From Setomelanomma holmii (lineage: Eukaryota; Ascomycota; Dothideomycetes; Pleosporales; Phaeosphaeriaceae), in the NCBI GenBank assembly GCA_010015745.1, contig ML978159.1, positions 124,001-188,000 on the forward strand: a stretch of DNA of 64,000 bases, given 5' to 3'. Below are positions 56,399-64,000 of this stretch, one piece after another. Every line of letters starts with the position of its first letter. Position 1 is the first letter of the stretch. Below the pieces are notes generated by a model. The model searched no databases. It was not told the DNA's origin and saw nothing but the letters and a program-made list of their open reading frames with translations. The position numbers were made by a program, and so were the translations under genes.

Positions 56399-59374
56399 TC
56401 TTCAGTGGAGAAGAGGCGCAGATATTAGTCGTTCGCTGCCAGCATGGCGGTGTTGTTCTTGTCACCAGCGGGGCTCGTTCGGGTGCGATGCAGCCTTGCC
56501 CTGTGCCTGCACCGTAGTACAGCCATTGCCTCCGTCACTCTTCCTCTGTCGCGTCTACCATCTCTCGATTGTTTTCGGAGTCGGCGTTCAGATTTCGTCT
56601 TTTAGGTCGACGTGGTATGCTCGAACTTCCGTGCTCTTCCGATTCAGCACGCTGCAGAACCGAATTGTCTTCGTTATGTTCCTTTCCATTGCTTTATCTC
56701 TTCACCCAAGCCTTATTCCCCAGTGTTGGCACCACAAACTTGTCGGATCATGCATGACCTTATCACCCTGCATCGTTCGCAACCAAAAACAAACACCTTG
56801 GAGTTGGCGTTACGGGTCGCATACGTTCCGTTGTTGCAACTTCACTGAGGATGTAAGACCCACTGAAGACAGTCGAGTGTGGTGATAAGAATTCCGACGG
56901 TAAATTCCCGCATGGTTTGGGGCGACCACGGAGCTCCAGGACGTCGGAGCGTCCTGCTAGGGCTGCGTTGCTCCTCCGCAATCGCTTTAGAGGGGTAGCA
57001 CAGAGATAGCAGTCGGAGTCGTAGGTGGCAGTAGCAAGGAGGCCGAAGATTGACTGCCGATGTTGACTGCCCTGGTTGTCGTTACTTGACAGCGAAGATA
57101 TGAGATCACCTCCGGCCATCGCGGGTCCTCAATGACTCCTATCGCACGGCTCGCAGAACGAGCACGCTCGCCGAGCCAAGTCCAGCGGCGCTTGCCTCAT
57201 TTCGCTCCTCTTGCCAGACCCCCGAGTCGCCTCTTTGGCCCATCATATTCTTGTTTTGTAGATGAAGTCGGGACAGGTAGCGACGATATTCTTCGGCACC
57301 ACGCCTCATCCCTCGCACTCGAGCTTGGCGGTAGCGAACAACGTTATGGGAACACCACCTGAGGGGCCGGCTGTGCGACGTATATCTTGCCTCGAGCACA
57401 AAAGTAAAGCGATCGTCCTCCCTTTCATTCAATATCTCAGGACAGATGTGCGGTGAGAGATATCCAAAGTCTGGTCCACTATAATCTTGGCGCGGACAGG
57501 GTCCACGAGTCGAAGCAGTTCTTTCTCTTCCTAGCACGCCGTCGGCAAGACCTTCCTGTACCTGCAACGTCGTCGTCCTTTGCGCCCGCTTAGACGGTCT
57601 CGAAAAGCCAGTTTCGCCTTTGTTTGCATGGGTTCATATCTTCCACACAGCAGCGCGACGTTCTCATACATACTTTCAGCACTTTCTCGTTTTGTCAGCA
57701 CGAGGTCTGGGCGGCGAATGTACCATCGTACCACTCTTGTCTATATAGGTCAAAATTTCATGACTGTGTATGCGTAATAATGCAGTATGACAAAAGCACT
57801 CGCCTTCTCCCCCTACCAGCCTTATATCCTTAGTGGTGAGCGCACTTTTACATGCTATAGGTTGAATGCCCATAAAGGTCGCGTCACAAGCGAGCGACAA
57901 AGTCATAGTTGGAAGACGATTCGTCACGCGCCGTCCTCTGCATATATGACTGCAGACAACCATCGCCTCCTCGTCTGCGCAATATCTCCTGTGGCAAAGC
58001 CATCGAGCACGGCTTATGCAGTTGATCGGGCCCCCTAAGGTCTGTTCATGCATATCTACTCCCCCGTACATCCGAACAACGGGGTCAACCTGATACTCGA
58101 AGAACCTAGCAGCTGAAACGCCCATTTGACGGCATGGAGCGTCACGTCGTTGGCCATCCTACCGGAACAACCAACGCGATGACAGCAGCGTACCCTGTGA
58201 GCCTCTCGGATGCCACAACATCTAGAGCAATCCTTGCGGTTCGCTGTCTCGAGATTCAACCTGGTCTCATGATTCGTCACACAGCCACAAAGCACGCATC
58301 ATAGCTGGAAAATTCTCTCACACGAACTCATTCGACTGCTGCTGATTTGCCACTTCGCGAAGACAAGTATGCTGTGTCAAGGCACAAGCAAGATTTGCAT
58401 CGACCAGGACGAGATGAGGTTTGTGCACAGACATGCTGTAACTGCTAGGCTCAGGCATCGAGGCATTACCGCAGAGGACGGCCCGCATTGACCCGCAGGT
58501 GCGGGGAACTAAAATCATGCAAGCCAAACCAACTTCGCCCAACCATCTATTGCCACAGCCTCCACGAAAGTCGATTGAAACGACCACGCACTTCTACGTC
58601 GATGAAAGCAGTCATACCGCTCCAAAGCAGACATTGGGCCCAATGACTTGTCGATGAAGTCAGGCTCGAATCCTACGAACGATCCAGTCAAATACTCAAA
58701 CCCAATGCCCAACGCGTTCTGAAGCGCCCAAACGTCACGGGCTGGCAATGACAACCCAACACGCAAATTTGCAACCGCTGCATCCATAATTGTTACGGAT
58801 AGAACGCGCGCGTAGAGCCGAGTGTGGGTACAGATGATCCCTGCTCGACATTTTGCGCGTAACTGCGTCTGAAATCTCAACGCATTCGAGGCAACTTTCA
58901 CGCATCCACCAATACCAGTGCAGCCACATTCCTTTTCCAAGATGGGACCTCATACTGCTGAGTCTTGCACTGGGCTGAGGAAAGTGACAGTCGATGCTCA
59001 AGCACTCAGCTTGCCAATTAGTCCCTGGATGCGACGGTCGATTCACTCCCAGTAGGCACGGCGTTTTACTCATCCGATAGTCGTAATGCGCCTGCTCTAA
59101 ATTCCTAGAGAATAGACTTCAAGTCATTATCTAGCTCTTGGCTTGAAAGTGTACCGAGCATTATAGCCCAACCTACAACTTATGGGCCTGTTCACATTGA
59201 CTGCTATCTGAGCCCGAGACTAAGTTTTCTTGCCAAAATGCAGACATGACGGTGCTGTCTGAGCGGCTCATCGTTCGTACTGATGTTCTCCACTTCGTTA
59301 CTACACTTGGCTTCGGAGGCTTTACCCCGCTCCTCAACACGTGGAATTCTACCTGCTGTTGCATTCAGCATATC
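56399..59374. other. Gene-poor region
   Basis: 3 kb with the paralog B 3' flank at left. Short frames on both strands overlap and show no domain. Nothing here could be supported as a gene or RNA. Confidence 0.4.
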
Positions 59375-61156
59375 ATGGCTTCCCCAAAGACTAGTGCGCT
59401 ACTGTACGATGAACTACCCCTGCGAGCGGGATACGGGCGCTTTCGCCTGCTCATATTACAGTCCGGCCACCGGAAAATGCAAGTTATATATCGCATGTTC
59501 GCAGCCTCCAGCGGAAGGCGACCGTGCAGCATCTTATCGTATGTCTGGGGCAATGCGATCATCACAAAGCCCATACAAGTCAATGGCTGAACCATGCATA
59601 TGACCATCAACTTGGAGGCTGCTTTGTAATACATAAGACAGCCCGACAAGGCGGTAGTCATCCAGATTAATGCTTTGCGCATCAATCAAAGCGACAACCA
59701 GGAACGCGGCCGACAGGTTGCCATGATGGGCCAGATATACGAACCATGTACAAGATGGTACATCTGGCTCGGTTGTCCAGAACTGGACCACCCGAACGAT
59801 GGTATATGAAACGCACCACATATCTCAATTTCAGCACACTGAATGCATGCAAGATCAACGTCTTAGCCACGATCCATTTCAGTTCTTCCACCACTTTGCC
59901 AATGATCGCCATCTGTCGCAACTACTTGACATGGGTGGCGGTATCAAATTGACTCTGGCTCGCGTGCTGAAAGCCGAGCTGAATCCAATTATGGATGGGC
60001 TTCTTCACCATCGCGGCAAGCGCATGGTGGACGAGAATGTGGACTGTCCAAGAATCAATCCTCCCGCACGATTGTGTAATCACGTACGCCTCCTACCAAG
60101 CTAACTGGGCGCTTCTGGATTGCGCATATGGCAATTGGCTTGCTCACACGCTCGGATGCTGTTATCAGCCCTACAAAGACTACTTTTCCGCTGAGTGGGA
60201 GCTTACTCGGCGGTCTTTCTTTGATTTTGACAGCCGCAGGGCCACTAACCCTCGGGACTACGTGTATGGCCTGCTGGACCTGGCGAAAAAGGAGTATGCC
60301 GCAAAGATTGTGTCTGACTACGAGGCTGACGTGAGTCGAGTATATACTCAGCCGTTGCGGGCTATTCTGAACGAATGTCGAAGTGACTTAAGACCACTCA
60401 CCCGGCACGTCTTCAACACAGATACAATCGGCTTGCTATACTGGGTGCCGGACTTTGCAATGCATAAGAGTGCACTTGCGAAGCGAGAAGAATGTGCGAC
60501 AGGCATGGTACGAGCTGTACGATGCTTCCCTGGATTGCAAGGCTGACATCACGTACCCAAGCGATAGAGAATTGCGTTCGACAGGCGTCTATATTGATAG
60601 GATTGCCCATATATCCGAGGAATTCGAATCAAAATTATACATTCGCCCGCACAACTGGTGGACGCTAGTCAAAGAAGTGATCTCGCCATTCGGCCTGGAC
60701 GAGCCAAGATGGGAAAGGCTACTTCGGACAATCTGTGGAAATGTCAAACAGTATTCCAAGCTGGATACTAGAGAGGACTGTACTCGTTGGGAACGACTTG
60801 GGTCTACTCGAGACAGATTCGCGGAGGAATGACCGGACATATTGGAAGGAGAGATTGAGCTCGACACTACGGAGTCGGAGACCAAGATCGCAGTCGACTC
60901 GCAAACCAACGAACGAACGTTCTTCATTACTGAGGAAGGCCACATGGGGTTCGCGGATCCGGGTGTGCAGCCGTGTGATGAGGTGTGGGTGTTGTATGGA
61001 GGTAATGTGCTGTTCTGCCTCAGGCCCAAAGGAGCGCGTTGCGAAGGGCAGCATCGTGGCACGTTTTCTTTCTTGGGCCCTCGCTATCTCAATGGTTTGA
61101 TGGATGGTGAAGCTCTCGACGGGCCTCATATCAAGCAAGAGTTGATCCTTGAATGA
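59375..61156 (+). pseudogene. Heterokaryon incompatibility (HET) domain gene, decayed
   Basis: Starts MASPKTSALLYDELPLRAGY. HET motifs survive in pieces: ILSYVWGN, INLEAAL, INALRINQSDNQERGRQV, MMGQIYEPC, then WWTRMWTVQES and NPRDYVYGLLDLA (first two-thirds). The C-terminal region has FFITEEGHMGFADPG, DEVWVLYGG and FLGPRYLNGLMDGEAL. Lesions are in-frame TGA at 59588-59590 and TAA at 59627-59629 in the first block, frameshifts between about 59800 and 59995, another near 60500, and a TGA at 60830-60832. The final stop is at 61154-61156. HET proteins trigger cell death on fusion of unlike strains. With this many lesions the gene is not functional in this strain. Confidence 0.85.
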
Positions 61157-61628
61157 GCAGACAGGCGTCATCCTTCAATGAGCGGACAGGTGTCCATCGG
61201 TGAGGCCAGCTATATTTGTGACGCCTGACTTCTCTCATCAACGACCATATCACCTTGTTGTCGAATGGGAGCCGTTAGGAAGCTGAGCATGGAAGGCGGC
61301 AACAGACCTGGGCATTTTGCGCAAGTATCCCTCTTCTCCCTCGTCCAATCTTAGTGATTGTCGGAGCTCTGGAAGGCAAGCAGTCAAACAACTCTAGCAT
61401 GCCGTTGAGCCTGATACATTTACTGGTGCTGCCGATCTGATGCCATCGCCCCCAACGCATAGCGCGCGCCACTCAATGCTCGAGGCCAATCAATCTCGGG
61501 CTCAGCCGTATGCATGACGCCCTTACTCGGCAGTGAGCTTACCCCATCTCTATTCCTTGGCTTCATGTATAAGATAGCCACTAAATCCATGCCAATCTCA
61601 GGCTTGAGATTATCTGCTTAATCTTACG
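61157..61628. other. Intergenic between two relics
   Basis: 472 bp, no coding signal recognised. Starts with a short near-duplicate pair, GAGCAGACAGGCGTCATCC / GAGCGGACAGGTGTCCATC (about 61156-61195). Confidence 0.4.
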
Positions 61629-62609
61629 ATGGGTCTCTTCACGAACTGAACGCTTTTCGACCAGTTCTTTCCTCGTGAAGCTGCCCTTTATCACCAGATT
61701 GTCAAAAACAACTCCACAGCTCAATACTCCGCATACAAGATCGAATCAGTCACATGGCAATCATGCCAGGCAGTTCTAGAATACATACTCGACAACGCAG
61801 GCGAGATTGCGAAAGCTCGGTTTGAGACTAGTAGTCTCATTCTAGGTCTCACGCCCACGATTCTTTCATGGCTAGAGAACGGAGTTTTAGAGATGGCGTT
61901 GCTCTCTTCTCAACGACCGATACGCAGCATTTTGCTGTCGCGCGGCGCACCCGTGTTTTCGCCGACCAGTCTCTTTCCACAATGGCAACCCGTCGAGATT
62001 CTTGAGCCAGATCCTCTGGCCTTCAAGGCTCCATAGTTTGTGAGACGACAATATGTATTAGTGTCGACTATGGAATACGCCTTTGCGATCGGCGCCATTG
62101 CAAATCTGACGCACGTGGGCTACCTTATGTCTTTCATGTCCATAACACTATCGAGTGGCTGCCAGAATCGATACTTTGTCTCACTCTGGATATACATCGC
62201 AGTGGCCGCACATACGGCAGGGTATCAAGTCTGTCACACTAGAGCGTTCTGGATTGAACGCGGGTCCTCCAACAATACACAGGACAAGCCAGCAAGGTCA
62301 TCATTCAAAACAATTGGCCGACTTGCGATAATCGAGACGATACCCTGTGTCTCACGGCAACGACATGTATTAGAGTGGAGGATGGAGACACCTACCGGGT
62401 TGTTCCTCGTTAATTTCACTACAATCACGGTGCTGGGGCACGTCGTCTCGGGTGCAACGATACTTGGGTCGACGACATTGATAGAGCCAGTGGATGCTGT
62501 GATGTTGATTGGAAGGTTTGTGGCATCGACAGTAGTGTGCAAAGCCATCTTGATGTTTGAACTTGCGGGTATACGAGAAGTCACGACACTCAAGGAACAA
62601 GCTTTCTAA
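61629..62609 (+). pseudogene. Multi-pass fungal membrane protein with two in-frame stops
   Basis: A single continuous frame from ATG 61629 (MGLFTN) to TAA at 62607-62609 is interrupted only by TGA at 61647-61649 and TAG at 62034-62036. Between and after the stops it reads as one protein: TLFDQFFPREAALYHQIVKN, VTWQSCQAVLEYILDNAGEI and LLGLTPTILSW-like SLILGLTPTILSWLENG. Next come SSQRPIRSILLSRGAPVF and four predicted membrane helices (YAFAIGAIANLTHVGYLMSF, YFVSLWIYIAVAAHTAGYQV, GLFLVNFTTITVLGHVVSGA, DAVMLIGRFVASTVVCKAIL). I recognise the family as a recurrent, uncharacterised fungal membrane protein starting MG-FTN-TLFDQFFPREAALYH. The absence of frameshifts argues for recent decay or an expressed allele elsewhere. 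Confidence 0.65.
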
Positions 62610-63092
62610 GGCGCTCGCCAAAACGGTATCGCATGATGTCCATAGTCTGTTCTTGGTATCCTGTCAGCGTCATGGAATTCTCTTTGCTGCTTTACCATGC
62701 TTGTTGATCGCGCAACAGTCTGTACTACGCACATAGCTCTGCTTTGGGGTCGTTCAGGATACGAAGGGGAATGGTACTAAATCGGTTTAGCCGTACTCCT
62801 ATTATCTATCAAAGCTCTATAGTAGCTGCTATGAAGCCCAATAGTGATATATTCAACACGTGTAGCAGTCTCACACTCTTGAATGAAAGCTCGACAACTT
62901 TCGAGAAGCTTCATCATCGACAACTTTGTAAGTTATCACACTGAGAATACTTCGTGACTCTTTCGTCGAACTAGCTGAGGAATCCGATTGCTGCCATGAA
63001 GGAATGCGAGGTGTAGCAACGAAAAACGGTTTCTCTCCCAAAGTCGACCTCGAAGGTAACATTTGAGACTGGAGGTACGAAAACACTGAGGA
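62610..63092. other. Intergenic between membrane-protein genes
   Basis: The minus-strand frame 62871-63092 continues in frame after the proposed stop of the rhodopsin-like gene (63093-63095) and is Ser-rich (DSSASSTKESRSILSV). It may be that gene's original C-terminal tail. Otherwise nothing is recognised. Confidence 0.45.
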
Positions 63093-64000
63093 CTACTTGA
63101 GTTTAGACCAGAGGCGGGTCGTCGTGAAGATCTTGAGCCAGAATGCCGACATCGCGGGCGCACAGCTAACCGCGATGGTGCCGAAGATTTCGATGATGCT
63201 AAGAAACATCTTTAGAAAAGTTTTGGGGAGGTGGGAATGCTATTTGGGTTCGACTCACCTTACTATCTCAAGGAGTGTGGCGTTCCAGGTTGCGTCGTGT
63301 TCCTGGAAGATAATGACTCTTAGCCATAGAGGTACTACACTCATTACGACCAAGCTGTAGTAAGAAAGCCAGTCCAGTTCGTATCAATCGGACGTGGTCG
63401 CAACTCACATTGTACCAGTGCCGAACACAGCGCCTAGGGTGATTTTCTTGACCAGAGAGATGTGCAGCCCCATGACAACTGGGAAGGGCAGAATTAGGAT
63501 GACGACGTCCGCGATGACCGAGAAAACACCTACGACCACGTAAAGCCATGCCGACGACCAGCAACGTGCGAAGGAGTCTCCTCCCCAGAGTTCGCCCTTT
63601 CTGGAGATACAATAAGGTCCGGCCGCCACGATATTTAAGCCATAGAAAAGCGCCATGAAGACTATCCAGACCCAGCAAGTTCGTCGAAGCCATGTGACAG
63701 TTCCAAAAATGCGGATGTAGAGGGCAAGAATGGCCGCTTTGGAAGCCCATAGTGTTGGCGCAATGATGAACAAAATGGCCGTTTGTCTTTGCATGACCGA
63801 TATTGTGAAGGTAGACATGGGAATATCCCAAGTGTGTCTTGCTAATCCATCTTCGGAATCTATTATCATCAGCATGTGGCGACGAGCAGGAGATGGGAAA
63901 GCGGGCTTACTAAGGAGATTGAGGATCCAATAGGCGACGCCGCCAGTAAATGCGAAGATGCAGAGATCTTTGAGTAATGTCGTCAGCAAGAGTTGAAAAC
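63093..64000 (-). CDS. Rhodopsin-like (Pth11-type) fungal membrane protein, 5' partial
   Basis: Runs off the right edge of the window. Exons 64000-63911, 63859-63409, 63354-63259 and 63198-63093 join in frame via 51, 54 and 60 nt introns. The conserved integral-membrane 'rhodopsin domain' of fungi is clear: GGVAYWILNLL, then SEDGLARHTWDIPMSTFTIS, APTLWASKAAILALYIRIFG, TWLRRTCWVWIVFMALFYGL, then CWSSAWLYVVVGVFSVIADV and ILILPFPVVMGLHISLVKKI. Exon 3 gives VVPLWLRVIIFQEHDATWNA and exon 4 gives IIEIFGTIAVSCAPAMSAFW with TTTRLWSKLK-stop. About six to seven membrane helices are expected for the full protein. The role (receptor-like signalling or transport) is unknown. The stop at 63093-63095 is followed by about 70 in-frame Ser-rich codons, so it may be premature. 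Confidence 0.8.

Noticed and set aside
1..64000. tRNA, rRNA, CRISPR arrays and intact transposons
   Set aside because: I looked for B-box-like GGTTCGANTCC, regularly spaced repeats, reverse transcriptase or transposase motifs and terminal repeats by eye and found none that held up; a program scan could still reveal diverged elements.

Overview
This window is nuclear DNA of a filamentous ascomycete, most likely a Dothideomycete. Genes carry 44-60 nt spliceosomal introns with GT donors and AG acceptors. Gene pairs are tightly packed and divergent or convergent. Several families are fungal (HET, NB-ARC/TPR STAND proteins, DUF3824, Rsc7, Rxt2, rhodopsin-like Pth11-type membrane proteins). The class assignment is inference. 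I see no tRNA, rRNA, CRISPR array or intact transposon.

Core genes, with exon structures worked out by hand: RSC7 chromatin remodeller subunit (8572-10842, -), splicing factor PRP11/SF3A2 (15599-16356, -), tubulin cofactor E (16750-18803, +), a presequence-bearing JmjC/cupin protein (18932-19780, -), prefoldin subunit 5 (19946-20520, +), a four-exon fungal protein of unknown function (20956-23177, -), mitochondrial ribosomal protein uL23m (24111-24827, +), a HEI10-type meiotic RING protein (29396-30578, -), the Rpd3L subunit RXT2 (30840-32307, -), TRAPPC11 (32798-36718, +), the mitochondrial glycine carrier HEM25 (37085-38135, +) and a DUF3824 protein (39379-41142, +). Two C2H2 zinc-finger paralogs (44998-46554, - and 55049-56398, +) lie about 8.5 kb apart in divergent orientation.

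Between and around these are islands of decayed accessory genes: a membrane-anchored fungal protein family (205-1459), an NB-ARC/TPR NLR-like gene (2190-5238) with one stop codon inside its P-loop, an unidentified frameshifted relic (14308-14905), a ubiquitin-like-domain protein of a STAND-associated type (25434-26750), a fragment of a Nam8/Ngr1-type RRM gene (26872-27186), a secreted/transmembrane protein (50141-51194), a frameshifted unknown (51385-52065), a HET-domain gene (59375-61156) and a multi-pass membrane protein (61629-62609). A rhodopsin-like membrane protein gene runs off the right edge (63093-64000, -).

The strongest theme is this contrast. Housekeeping genes are intact and packed in the middle, while both flanks hold non-self-recognition and accessory genes, several interrupted by only one or two in-frame stops with reading frame and splice sites otherwise preserved. 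I did not find a clearly new biochemical system. The best leads are these near-intact broken STAND/HET genes and a few conserved proteins without an assigned function.
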